From Osmia lignaria lignaria (taxonomy: Eukaryota; Arthropoda; Insecta; Hymenoptera; Megachilidae), in NCBI RefSeq assembly GCF_051020975.1, contig NW_027478166.1:4341501-4405500 (forward strand): a stretch of DNA of 64,000 nucleotides, given 5' to 3'. The translations under genes were made by a program, and so were the position numbers. The notes below the pieces were generated by a model. It was not told the DNA's origin, searched no databases, and saw only the letters and a program-made list of their open reading frames with translations. Positions 49,501 to 62,307 of this stretch are shown here, piece after piece (positions within the stretch are counted from its first letter, which is position 1; each line of letters opens with the position of its first letter).

Positions 49501-52500
49501 CAGAAACACCGTGGCCCCTTTCTTTGAGATAACTCTGCACTATTGCGAGCTGCAAATGCCACTTCCAGCTTAGCTGTGCAGAGGAAGAACAACAAGAAGA
49601 AGAAATATCTCGAAATATGTCCGTCAGGCCAGTTCCTTTGAGCTTAATCTGCAAATATCTCGGAAACGAAGCGATCTATGGCAAAATGTTAAGAGACGTT
49701 TTTTGTAGAGAATTATGTTTCCTACTTTTTATGTTCTATGATATTTTTTGATCAGATGCGTAGTTCTCGAGATATATCAAGATATTTAAAAGTTCCGAAA
49801 CCGCACCAACATAATAGAGATACAGAAACACCGTGGCCCCTTTCTTTGAGATAACTCTGCACTATTGCGAGCTGCAAATGCCACTTCCAGCTTAGCTGTG
49901 CAGAGGAAGAACAACAAGAAGAAGAAATATCTCGAAATATGTCCGTCAGGCCAGTTCCTTTGAGCTGAATCAGCAAATATCTCGGAAACGAAGCGAGCTA
50001 TGGCAAAATGTTAAGAGACGTTTTTTGTAGAGAATTATGTTTCCTACAATTTATGTTCTATGATATTTTTTGATCAGAAGCGTAGTTTTCGAGATATATC
50101 GAGATATTTAAAAGTTCCGAGGCCGCACCAACATAATAGAGATACAGAAACACCGTGGCCCCTTTCTTTGAGATAACTCTGCACTATTGCGACCTGCAAA
50201 TGCCACTTCCAGCTTAGCTGTGCAGAAGAGGAACAACAAGAATAAGAAATATTTCGAAATATGTCCGTCAGGCCCCTTCCCTTGAGATAAATCTGCAAAT
50301 ATCTCGGAAACGAAGCGAGCTACGGCAAAATGTTAAGAGAGCTTTTTTGTAGAAAATTAGGTTTCCTACTTTTTATGTTCTATGATATTTTTTGATCAGA
50401 TGCGTAGTTCTCGAGATATATCAAGATATTTAAAGGTTCCGAAGCCGCACCAACATAATAGAGATACAGAAACACCGTGGCCCCTTTCTTTGAGATAACT
50501 CTGCACTATTGCGAGCTGCAAATGCCACTTCCAGCTTAGCTGTGCAGAAGAAGAACAACAAGAAGAAGAAATATCTCGAAATATGTCCGTCAGGCCCCTT
50601 CCCTTGAGATAAATCTGCAAATATCTCGGAAACGATGCCAGTTATGGGAAAATGTTAAGAGACCTTTTTTGTAGAGAATTAAGTTTCCTACTTTTTATGT
50701 TCTATGATATTTTCTGATCAGATGCGTAGTTCTCGAGATATATCAAGATATTTAAAAGTTCCGAAGCCGCACCAACATAATAGAGATACAGAAACACCGT
50801 GGCCCCTTTCTTTGAGATAACTCTGCACTATTGCGAGCTGCAAATGCCACTTCCAGCATAGCTGTGCAGAAGAAGAACAACAAGAAGAAGAAATATCTCG
50901 AAATATGTCCGTTAGGCCCCTTCCCTTGAGATAAATCTGCAAATATCTCGGAAACGAAGCGAGCTATGGCAAAATGTTAAGAGACCTTTTTTGTAGAGAA
51001 TTAAGTTTCCTACGTTTTATGTTCTATGATATTTTTTGATCAGATGCGTAGTTCTCGAGATATATCAAGATATTTAAAAGTTCCGAAGCCGCACCAACAT
51101 AATAGAGATACAGAAACACCGTGGCCCCTTTCTTTGAGATAACTCTGCACTATTGCGAGCTGCAAATGCCACTTCCAGCTTAGCTGTGCAGAAGAAGAAC
51201 AACAAGAAGAAGAAATATCTCGAAATATGTCCGTCAGGCCCCTTCCCTTGAGATAAATCTGCAAATATCTCGGAAACGAAGAGAGCTATGGCAAAATGAT
51301 AAGAGACCTTTTTTGTAGAGAATTAAGTGTCCTACTTTTTATGTTCTATGATATTTTTTCATCAGATGCGTAGTTCTCGAGATATATCAAGATATTTAAA
51401 AGTTCCGAAGCCGCACCAACATAATAGAGATACAGAAACACCGTGGCCCCTTTCTTTGAGATAACTCTGCACTATTGCGAGCTGCAAATGCCACTTCCAG
51501 CTTAGCTGTGCAGAGGAAGAACAACAAGAAGAAGAAATATCTCGAAATATGTCCGTCAGGCCAGTTCCTTTGAGCTGGTTCTGCAAATATCTCGGAAACG
51601 AAGCGAGCTATGGCAAAATGTTAAGAGACGTTTTTTGTAGAGAATTATGTTTCCTACAATTTATGTTCTATGATATTTTTTGATCAGAAGCGTAGTTTTC
51701 GAGATATATCGAGATATTTAAAAGTTCCGAAGCCGCACCAACATAATAGAGATACAGAAACACCGTGGCCCCTTTCTTTGAGATAACTCTGCACTAGTGC
51801 GAGCCGCAAATGCCACTTCCAGCTTAGCTGTGCAGAAGAAGAACAACAAGAAGAAGAAATATCTCGAAATATGTCCGTCAGGCCCCTTACCTTGAGATAA
51901 ATCTGCAAATATCTCGGACACGAAGCGAGCTATGGCAAAATGTTAAGAGACCTTTTTTGTAGAGAATTGAGTTTCCTACTTTTTATGTTCTATGATATTT
52001 TTTGATCAGATGCGTAGTTCTCGAGATGTATCAAGATATTTAAAAGTTAAGAAGCCGCACCAACATAATAGAGATACAGAAACACCGTGGCCCCTTTCTT
52101 TGAGATAACTCTGCACTATTGCGAGCTGCAAATGCCACTTCCAGCTTAGCTATGCAGAAGAGGAACAACAAGAAGAAGAAATATCTCGGAATATGTCCGT
52201 TAGGCCCCTTCCCTTGAGATAAATCTGCAAATATCTCGGAAACGAAGCGAGCTATGGCAAAATGTTAAGAGACCTTTTTTGTAGAGAATTGAGTTTCCTA
52301 CTTTTTATGTTCTATGATATTTTTTGATCAGATGCGTAGTTCTCGAGATGTATCAAGATATTTAAAAGTTAAGAAGCCGCACCAACATAATAGAGATACA
52401 GAAACACCGTGGCCCCTTTCTTTGAGATAACTCTGCACTATTGCGAGCTGCAAATGCCACTTCCAGCTTAGCTATGCAGAAGAGGAACAACAAGAAGAAG

Positions 52501-55500
52501 AAATATCTCGGAATATGTCCGTCAGGCAACCTTCCCTTGAGATAAATCTGCAAATATCTCGGAAACGATGCCAGGTATGGGAAAATGTTAAGAGACCTTT
52601 TTTGTAGAGAATTATGTTTCCTACTTTTTATGTTCTATGATATTTTTTGATCAGACGCGTAGTTCTCGAGATATATCAAGATATTTAAAAGTTCCGAAGC
52701 CGCACCAACATAATAGAGATACAGAAACACCGTGGCTCCTTTCTTTGAGATAACTCTGCACTATTGCGACCTGGAAATGCCACTTCCAGTTTAGCTGTGC
52801 AGAAGAAGAACAACAAGAAGAAGAAATATCTCGAAATATGTCCGTTAGGCCCCCTCCCTTGAGATAAATCTGCAAATATCTCGGAAACAAAGCGAGCTAT
52901 GGTAAAATGTTAAGAGACCTTTTTTGTAGAGAATTAAGTTTCCTACGTTTTATGTTCTATGATATTTTTTGATCAGATGCGTAGTTCTCGAGATATATCA
53001 AGATATTTAAAAGTTCCGAAGCCGCACCAACATAATAGAGATACAGAAACACCGTGGCCCCTTTCTTTGAGGTAACTCTGCACTATTGCGAGCTGCAAAT
53101 GCCACTTCCAGCTTAGCTGTGCAGAAGAAGAACAACAAGAAGAAGAAATATCTCGAAATATGTCCGTCAGGCCCCTTCCCTTGAGATAAATCGGCAAGTA
53201 TCTCGGAAACGAAGCGAGCTATGGCAAAATCTTAAGAGACCTTTTTTGTAGACAATTATGTTTCCTACAATTTATGTTCTATGATATTTTTTGATCAGAT
53301 ACGTAGTTCTCGAGATATATCAAGATATTTAAAAGTTCCGAAGCCGCACCAACATAATAGAGATACAGAAACACCGTGGCCCCTTTCTTTGAGATAACTC
53401 TGCACTAGTGCGAGCCGCAAATGCCACTTCCAGCTTAGCTGTGCAGAAGAAGAACAACAAGAAGAAGAAATATCTGGAAATATGTCCGTTAGGCCCCTTC
53501 CCTTGAGATAAATCTGCAAATATCTCGGAAACGAAGCGAGCTATGGCAAAATGTTGAGAGACCTTTTTTGTAGAGAATTAAGTTTCCTACTATTTATGTT
53601 CTATGATATTTTTGGATCAGATGCGTAGTTCTCGAGATATATCAAGATATTTAAAAGTTCCGAAGCCGCACCAACATAATAGAGATACAGAAACACCGTG
53701 GCCCCTTTCTTTGAGATATCTCTGCACTATTGCGAGCTGCAAATGCCACTTCCAGCTTAGCTGCGCAGAAGAAGAACAACAAGAAGAAGAAATATCTCGA
53801 AATATGTCCGTCAGACCCCTTCCCTTGAGATAAATCTGCAAATATCTCGGAAACGAAGCGAGCTATGGCAAAATGTTAAGAGACGTTTTTTGTAGAGAAT
53901 TATGTTTCCTACAATTTATGTTCTATGATATTTTTTGATCAGAAGCGTAGTTTTCGAGATATATCGAGATATTTAAAAGTTCCGAAGCCGCACCAACATA
54001 ATAGAGATACAGAAACACCGTGGCCCCTTTCTTTGAGATAACTCTGCACTAGTGCGAGCCGCAAATGCCACTTCCAGCTTAGCTGTGCAGAAGAAGAACA
54101 ACAAGAAGAAGAAATATCTCGAAATATGTCCGTCAGGCCCCTTACCTTGAGATAAATCTGCAAATATCTCGGAAACGAAGCGAGCTATGGCAAAATGTTA
54201 AGAGACCTTTTTTGTAGAGAATTAAGTTTCCTACTTTTTATCTTCTATGATATTTTCTGATCAGATGCGTAGTTCTCGAGATATATCAAGATATTTAAAA
54301 GTTCCGAAGCCGCACCAACATAATAGAGATACAGAAACACCGTGGCCCCTCTCTTTGAGATAACTCTGCACTATTGCGAGCTGCAAATGCCACTTCCAGC
54401 TTAGCTATGCAGAAGAGGAACAACAAGAAGAAGAAATATCTCGGAATATGTCCGTCAGGCCCCTTCCCTTGAGATAAATCTGCAAATATCTCGGAAACGA
54501 TGCCAGGTATGGGAAAATGTTAACAGACCTTTTTTGTAGAGAATTATGTTTCCTACTTTTTATGTTCTATGATATTTTTTGATCAGACGCGTAGTTCTCG
54601 AGATATATCAAGATATTTAAAAGTTCCGAAGCCGCACCAACATAATAGAGATACAGAAACACCGTGGCTCCTTTCTTTGAGATAACTCTGCACTATTGCG
54701 ACCTGGAAATGCCACTTCCAGTTTAGCTGTGCAGAAGAAGAACAACAAGAAGAAGAAATATCTCGAAATATGTCCGTTAGGCCCCCTCCCTTGAGATAAA
54801 TCTGCAAATATCTCGGAAACGAAGCGAGCTATGGCAAAATGTTAAGAGACCTTTTTTGTAGAGAATTAAGTTTCCTACGTTTTATGTTCTATGATATTTT
54901 TTGATCAGACGCGTAGTTCTCGAGATATATCAAGATATTTAAAAGTTCCGAAGCCGCACCAACATAATAGAGATACAGAAACACCGTGGCCCCTTTCTTT
55001 GAGATAACTCTGCACTATTGCGAGCTGCAAATGCCACTTCCAGCTTAGCTGTGCAGAAGAAGAACAACAAGAAGAAGAAATATCTCGAAATATGTCCGTC
55101 AGGCCCCTTCCCTTGAGATAAATCTGCAAATATCTCGGAAACGAAGCGAGCTATTGCAAAATGTTAAGAGACCTTTTTTGTAGAGAATTGAGTTTCCTAC
55201 TTTTTATGTTCTATGATATTTTTTGATCAGATGCGTAGTTCTCGAGATATATCAAGATATTTAAAAGTTAAGAAGCCGCACCAACATAATAGAGATACAG
55301 AAACACCGTGGCCCCTCTCTTTGAGATAACTCTGCACAATGGCGAGCTGCAAATGCCACTTCCAGCTTAGCTGTGCAGAAGAAGAACAACAAGAAGAAGA
55401 AATATCTCGAAGTATGTCCGTCAGGCCCCTTCCCTTGAGATAAATCTGCAAATATCTCGGAAACGAAGCGAGCTATGGCAAAATGTTAAGAGACCTTTTC

Positions 55501-55867
55501 TGTAGAGAATTAAGTTTTCTACTTTTTATGTTCCATGATATTTTTTGATCAGATGCGTAGTTCTCGAGATACATCAAGATATTTAAAAGTTCTGAAGCTG
55601 CACCAACATAATAGAGATACAGAAACACCGTGGCCCCTTTCTTTGAGATAACTCTGCACTAGTGCGAGCCGCAAATGCCACTTCCAGCTCAGCTGTGCAG
55701 AAGAAGAACAACAAGAAGAAGAAATATCTGGAAATATGTCCGTTAGGCCCCTTCCCTTGAGATAAATCTGCAAATATCTCGGAAACGAAGCGAGCTATGC
55801 CAAAATGTTCAGAGACCTTTTTTGTAGAGAATTAAGTTTCCTACTATTTATGTTCTATGATATTTTT
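46529..55867. repeat. Higher-order block C (29 units)
   Basis: Near-identical to block B. Over 52,970-55,867 versus 41,056-43,953 I noticed about eight single-base differences, roughly 99.7% identity by eye. The unit at 47,173 joins the left end of the B unit at 33,971 to the right end of the B unit at 34,937, so three monomers are absent. It has an additional unit at 52,003. B and C share changes absent from A (GTCGGGCC and TAGGGAATTAAG), so they separated after the split from A. Confidence 0.85.
52003..52324. repeat. Extra monomer unique to block C
   Basis: Both this unit and the next carry GAGATGTATCAAG with GTTAAGAAGCC, so the G change arose before the unit was doubled. This copy ends with CCGTTAGGCCCC, while the next has CAGGCAACC, so the exchange joined two different neighbours inside the monomer. 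Block B has a single unit here. Confidence 0.75.
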
Positions 55868-58765
55868 GGATCAGATGCGTAGTTCTCGAGATATATCAAG
55901 ATATTTAAAAGTTCCGAAGCCGCACCAACATAATAGAGATACAGAAACACCGTGGCCCCTTTCTTTGAGATATCTCTGCACTATTGCGAGCTGCAAATGC
56001 CACTTCCAGCTTAGCTGCGCAGAAGAAGAACAACAAGAAGAAGAAATATCTCGAAATATGTCCGTCAGACCCCTTCCCTTGAGATAAATCTGCAAATATC
56101 TCGGAAACGAAGCGAGCTATGGCAAAATGTTAAGAGAACTTTTTTGTAGAGAATTATGTTTCCTACTTTTTATGTTCTATGATATTTTTTGATCAGACGC
56201 GTAGTTCTCGAGATATATCAAGATATTTAAAAGTTCCGAAGCCGCACCAACATAATAGAGATACAGAAACACCGTGGCTCCTTTCTTTGAGATAACTCTG
56301 CACTATTGCGACCTGGAAATGCCACTTCCAGTTTAGCTGTGCAGAAGAAGAACAACAAGAAGAAGAAATATCTCGAAATATGTCCGTTAGGCCCCTTCCC
56401 TTGAGATAAATCTGCAAATATCTCGGAAACGAAGCGAGCTATGGCAAAATGTTAAGAGACCTTTTTTGTAGAGAATTAAGTTTCCTACGTTTTATGTTCT
56501 ATGATATTTTTTGATCAGATGCGTAGTTCTCGAGATATATCAAGATATTTAAAAGTTCCGAAGCCGCACCAACATAATAGAGATACAGAAACACCGTGGC
56601 CCCTTTCTTTGAGATAACTCTGCACTATTGCGAGCTGCAAATGCCACTTCCAGCTTAGCTGTGCAGAAGAAGAACAACAAGAAGAAGAAATATCTCGAAA
56701 TATGTCCGTCAGGCCCCTTCCCTTGAGATAAATCTGCAAATATCTCGGAAACGAAGAGAGCTATGGCAAAATGGTAAGAGACCTTTTTTGTAGAGTATTA
56801 AGTGTCCTACTTTTTATGTTCTATGATATTTTTTGATCAAATGCGTAGTTCTCGAGATATATCAAGATATTTAAAAGTTCCGAAGCCGCACCAACATAAT
56901 AGAGATACAGAAACACCGTGGCCCCTTTCTTTGAGATAACTCTGCACTATTGCGAGCTGCAAATGCCACTTCCAGCTTAGCTGTGCAGAGGAAGAACAAC
57001 AAGAAGAAGAAATATCTCGAAATATGTCCGTCAGGCCAGTTCCTTTGAGCTGAATCTGCAAATATCTCGGAAACGAAGCGAGCTATGGCAAAATGTTAAG
57101 AGACGTTTTTTGTAGAGAATTATGTTTCCTACAATTTATGTTCTATGATATTTTTTGATCAGAAGCGTAGTTTTCGAGATATATCGAGATATTTAAAAGT
57201 TCCGAAGCCGCACCAACATAATAGAGATACAGAAACACCGTGGCCCCTTTCTTTGAGATAACTCTGCACTAGTGCGAGCCGCAAATGCCACTTCCAGCTT
57301 AGCTGTGCAGAAGAAGAACAACAAGAAGAAGAAATATCTCGAAATATGTCCGTCAGGCCCCTTACCTTGAGATAAATCTGCAAATATCTCGGAAACGAAG
57401 CGAGCTATGGCAAAATGTTAAGAGACCTTTTTTGTAGAGAATTAAGTTTCCTACTTTTTATCTTCTCTGATATTTTCTGATCAGATGCGTAGTTCTCGAG
57501 ATATATCAAGATATTTAAAAGTTCCGAAGCCGCACCAACATAATAGAGATACAGAAACACCGTGGCCCCTCTCTTTGAGATAACTCTGCACAATTGCGAG
57601 CTGCAAATGCCACTTCCAGCTTAGCTGTGCAGAAGAGGAACAACAAGAAGAAGAAATATCTCGAAATATGTCCGTCAGGCCCCTTCCCTTGAGATAAATC
57701 TGCAAATATCTCGGAAACGAAGCGAGCTATGGCAAAATGTTAAGAGACCTTTTTTGTAGAGAATTATGTTTCCTACTTTTTATGTTCTATGATATTTTTT
57801 GATCAGACGCGTAGTTCTCGAGATATATCAAGATATTTAAAAGTTCCGAAGCCGCACCAACATAATAGAGATACAGAAACACCGTGGCTCCTTTCTTTGA
57901 GATAACTCTGCACTATTGCGACCTGGAAATGCCACTTCCAGTTTAGCTGTGCAGAAGAAGAACAACAAGAAGAAGAAATATCTCGAAATATGTCCGTTAG
58001 GCCCCTTCCCTTGAGATAAATCTGCAAATATCTCGGAAACGAAGCGAGCTATGGCAAAATGTTAAGAGACCTTTTTTGTAGAGAATTGAGTTTCCTACTT
58101 TTTATGTTCTATGATATTTTTTGATCAGATGCGTAGTTCTCGAGATATATCAAGATATTTAAAAGTTAAGAAGCCGCACCAACATAATAGAGATACAGAA
58201 ACACCGTGGCCCCTTTCTTTGAGATAACTCTGCACTATTGCGAGCTGCAAATGCCACTTCCAGCTTAGCTGTGCAGAAGAAGAACAACAAGAAGAAGAAA
58301 TATCTGGAAATATGTCCGTCAGGCCCCTTACCTTGAGATAAATCTGCAAATATCTCGGAAACGAAGCGAGCTATGGCAAAATGTTAAGAGACCTTTTTTG
58401 TAGAGAATTAAGTTTCCTACTTTTTATCTTCTATGATATTTTCTGATCAGATGCGTAGTTCTCGAGATATATCAAGATATTTAAAAGTTCCGAAGCCGCA
58501 CCAACATAATAGAGATACAGAAACACCGTGGCCCCGTTCTTTGAGATAACTCTGCACTAGTGCGAGCCGCAAATGCCACTTCCAGCTTAGCTGTGCAGAA
58601 GAAGAACAACAAGAAGAAGAAATATCTCGAAATATGTCCGTCAGGCCCCTTCCCTTGAGATAAATCTGCAAATATCTCGGAAACGAAGAGAGCTATGGCA
58701 AAATGTTAAGAGACCTTTTTTGTAGAGAATTAGGTTTCCTACTTTTTATGTTCTATGATATTTTT
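55868..58765. repeat. Mixed segment after block C, nine units
   Basis: Starts with a TTTTTGGATCAG unit and continues with type 3-like (CGTGGCTCC) units at 56,190 and 57,800, a type 4 unit at 56,834, a type 2 unit with CTTACCTTG at 57,156 and a GTTAAGAAGCC unit at 58,122. All of these variants are also present in blocks B and C or at 17.9-19.7 kb, but in a different order. Confidence 0.75.
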
Positions 58766-61700
58766 TGATCAGATGAGTAGTTCTCGAGATATATCAAGAT
58801 ATTTAAAAGTTCCGAAGCCGCACCAACATAATAGAGATACAGAAACACCGTGGCCCCTTTCGTTGAGATATCTCTGCACTATTGCGAGCTGCAAATGCCA
58901 CCTCCAGCTTAGCTGCGCAGAAGAAGAACAACAAGAAGAAGAAATATCTCGAAATATGTCCGTCAGGCCCCTTCCCTTGAGATAAATCTGCAAATATCTC
59001 GGAAACGAAGCGAGCTATGGCAAAATGTTAAGAGACGTTTTTTGTAGAGAATTATGTTTCCTACAATTTATGTTCTATGATATTTTTTGATCAGAAGCGT
59101 AGTTCTCGAGATATATCAAGATATGTAAAAGTTCCGAAGCCGCACCAACATAATAGGGATACAGAAACACCGTGGCCCCGTTCTTTGAGATAACTCTGCA
59201 CTAGTGCGAGCCGCAAATGCCACTTCCAGCTTAGCTGTGCAGAAGAAGAACAACAAGAAGAAGAAATATCTCGAAATATGTCCGTCAGGCCCCTTCCCTT
59301 GAGATAAATCTGCAAATATCTCGGAAACGAAGCGAGCTATGGCAAAATGTTAAGAGACCTTTTTTGTAGAGAATTAGGTTTCCTACTTTTTATGTTCTAT
59401 GGTATTTTTTGATCAGATGAGTAGTTCTCGAGATATATCAAGATATTTAAAAGTTCCGAAGCCGCACCAACATAATAGAGATACAGAAACACCGTGGCCC
59501 CTTTCTTTGAGAGAACTCTGCACTATTGCGAGCTGCAAATGCCACCTCCAGCTTAGCTGCGCAGAAGAAGAACAACAAGAAGAAGAAATATCTCGAAATA
59601 TGTCCGTCAGGCCCCTTCCCTTGAGATAAATCTGCAAATATCTCGGAAACGAAGCGAGCTATGGCAAAATGTTAAGAGACGTTTTTTGTAGAGAATTATG
59701 TTTCCTACAATTTATGTTCTATGATATTTTTTGATCAGAAGCGTAGTACTCGAGATATATCAAGATATGTAAAAGTTCCGAAGCCGCACCAACATAATAG
59801 GGATACAGAAACACCGTGGCCCCGTTCTTTGAGATAACTCTGCACTAGTGCGAGCCGCAAATGCCACTTCCAGCTTAGCTGTGCAGAAGAAGAACAACAA
59901 GAAGAAGAAATATCTCGAAATATGTCCGTCAGGCCCCTTCCCTTGAGATAAATCTGCAAATATCTCGGAAACGAAGCGAGCTATGGCAAAATGTTAAGAG
60001 ACCTTTTTTGTAGAGAATTAGGTTTCCTACTTTTTATGTTCTATGATATTTTTTGATCAGATGAGTAGTTCTCGAGATATATCAAGATATTTAAAAGTTC
60101 CGAAGCCGCACCAACATAATAGAGATACAGAAACACCGTGGCCCCTTTCTTTGAGAGAACTCTGCACTATTGCGAGCTGTAAATGCCACTTCCAGTTAAG
60201 CTGTGCAGAAGAAGAACAACAAGAAGAAGAAATATCTCGAAATATGTCCGTCAGGCCCCTTCCCTTGAGATAAATCTGCAAATATCTCGGAAACGAAGAG
60301 AGCTATGGCAAAATGTTAAGAGACCTTTTTTGTAGAGAATTAGGTTTCCTACTTTTTATGTTCTATGATATTTTTTGATCAGATGAGTAGTTCTCGAGAT
60401 ATATCAAGATATTTAAAAGTTCCGAAGCCGCACCAACATAATAGAGATACAGAAACACCGTGGCCCCTTTCTTTGAGATAACTCTGCACTAGTGCGAGCC
60501 GCAAATGCCACTTCCAGCTTAGCTGTGCAGAAGAAGAACAACAAGAAGAAGAAATATCTGGAAATATGTCCGTTAGGCCCCTTCCCTTGAGATAAATCTG
60601 CAAATATCTCGGAAACGAAGCGAGCTATGGCAAAATGTTGAGAGACCTTTTTTGTAGAGAATTAAGTTTCCTACTATTTATGTTCTATGATATTTTTGGA
60701 TCAGATGCGTAGTTCTCGAGATATATCAAGATATTTAAAAGTTCCGAAGCCGCACCAACATAATAGAGATACAGAAACACCGTGGCCCCTTTCTTTGAGA
60801 TATCTCTGCACTATTGCGAGCTGCAAATGCCACTTCCAGCTTAGCTGCGCAGAAGAAGAACAACAAGAAGAAGAAATATCTCGAAATATGTCCGTCAGGC
60901 CCCTTCCCTTGAGATAAATCTGCAAATATCTCGGAAACGAAGCGAGCTATGGCAAAATGTTAAGAGACCTTTTTTGTAGAGAATTATGTTTCCTACAATT
61001 TATGTTCTATGATATTTTTTGATCAGAAGCGTAGTTCTCGAGATATATCAAGATATGTAAAAGTTCCGAAGCCGCACCAACATAATAGGGATACAGAAAC
61101 ACCGTGGCCCCGTTCTTTGAGATAACTCTGCACTAGTGCGAGCCGCAAATGCCACTTCCAGCTTAGCTGTGCAGAAGAAGAACAACAAGAAGAAGAAATA
61201 TCTCGAAATATGTCCGTCAGGCCCCTTCCCTTGAGATAAATCTGCAAATATCTCGGAAACGAAGAGAGCTATGGCAAAATGTTAAGAGACCTTTTTTGTA
61301 GAGAATTAGGTTTCCTACTTTTTATGTTCTATGATATTTTTTGATCAGATGAGTAGTTCTCGAGATATATCAAGATATTTAAAAGTTCCGAAGCCGCACC
61401 AACATAATAGAGATACAGAAACACCGTGGCCCCTTTCGTTGAGATATCTCTGCACTATTGCGAGCTGCAAATGCCACTTCCAGCTTAGCTGCGCAGAAGA
61501 AGAACAACAAGAAGAAGAAATATCTCGAAATATGTCCGTCAGGCCCCTTCCCTTGAGATAAATCTGCAAATATCTCGGAAACGAAGCGAGCTATGGCAAA
61601 ATGTTAAGAGACGTTTTTTGTAGAGAATTATGTTTCCTACAATTTATGTTCTATGATATTTTTTCATCAGAAGCGTAGTTCTCGAGATATATCAAGATAT

Positions 61701-61985
61701 GTAAAAGTTCCGAAGCCGCACCAACATAATAGGGATACAGAAACACCGTGGCCCCGTTCTTTGAGATAACTCTGCACTAGTGCGAGCCGCAAATGCCACT
61801 TCCAGCTTAGCTGTGCAGAAGAAGAACAACAAGAAGAAGAAATATCTCGAAATATGTCCGTCAGGCCCCTTCCCTTGAGATAAATCTGCAAATATCTCGG
61901 AAACGAAGAGAGCTATGGCAAAATGTTAAGAGACCTTTTTTGTAGAGAATTAGGTTTCCTACTTTTTATGTTCTATGATATTTTT
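58766..61985. repeat. Dimeric tract of GATGAGTAG and ATATGTAAAAG units
   Basis: Units with CAGATGAGTAG (58,766, 59,410, 60,054 and 61,342) pair with type 5-like units having AGATATGTAAAAG (59,088, 59,732, 61,020 and 61,664). The alternation is interrupted by the two units 60,376-61,019. The pair at 58,766 matches the pair at 61,342 at a distance of eight units. In several GATGAGTAG units a plus-strand stop is lost (GAGATATCTC or GAGAGAACTC), creating 76-codon open frames without other support. Confidence 0.8.
60376..61019. repeat. Inserted copy of a block B/C two-unit cassette
   Basis: The first unit has ATATCTGGAAATATG and CCGTTAGGCC and ends in AAAATGTTGAGAG with CTACTATTTATG. The second starts from TTTTTGGATCAG and contains TTGAGATATCTC and GCTGCGCAG. 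The same succession occurs at 30,752, 41,378 and 53,292. Here it interrupts the surrounding dimer alternation. Confidence 0.75.
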
Positions 61986-62307
61986 TGATCAGATGAGTAG
62001 TTCTCGAGATATATCAAGATATTTAAAAGTTCCGAAGCCGCACCAACATAATAGAGATACAGAAACACCGTGGCCCCTTTCTTCGAGATAACTCTGCACT
62101 ATAGCGAGCTGCAAATGCCACTTCCAGCTTAGCTGTGCAGAGGAAGAACAACAAGAAGTAGAAATATCTCGAAATATGTCCGTCAGGCCAGTTCCTTTGA
62201 GCTGAATCTGCAAATATCTCGGAAACGAAGCGAGCTATGGCAAAATGTTAAGAGACCTTTTTTGTAGAGAATTAAGTTTCCTACTTTTTATCTTCTATGA
62301 TATTTTT

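Noticed and set aside
33327..55867. Blocks B and C as a simple assembly duplication
   Set aside because: Not excluded, but several base differences and private unit gains on each side (39,123, 40,734, 52,003 and the three-unit difference near 34-35 kb) make a trivial duplicate of one sequence less likely.
20758..61561. Plus-strand open frames of 76 or 115 codons in a subset of units
   Set aside because: They appear only where TTGAGATAAC becomes TTGAGATATC or TTGAGAGAAC, removing a stop, and they overlap the minus-strand frame. They are chance consequences of monomer variants.
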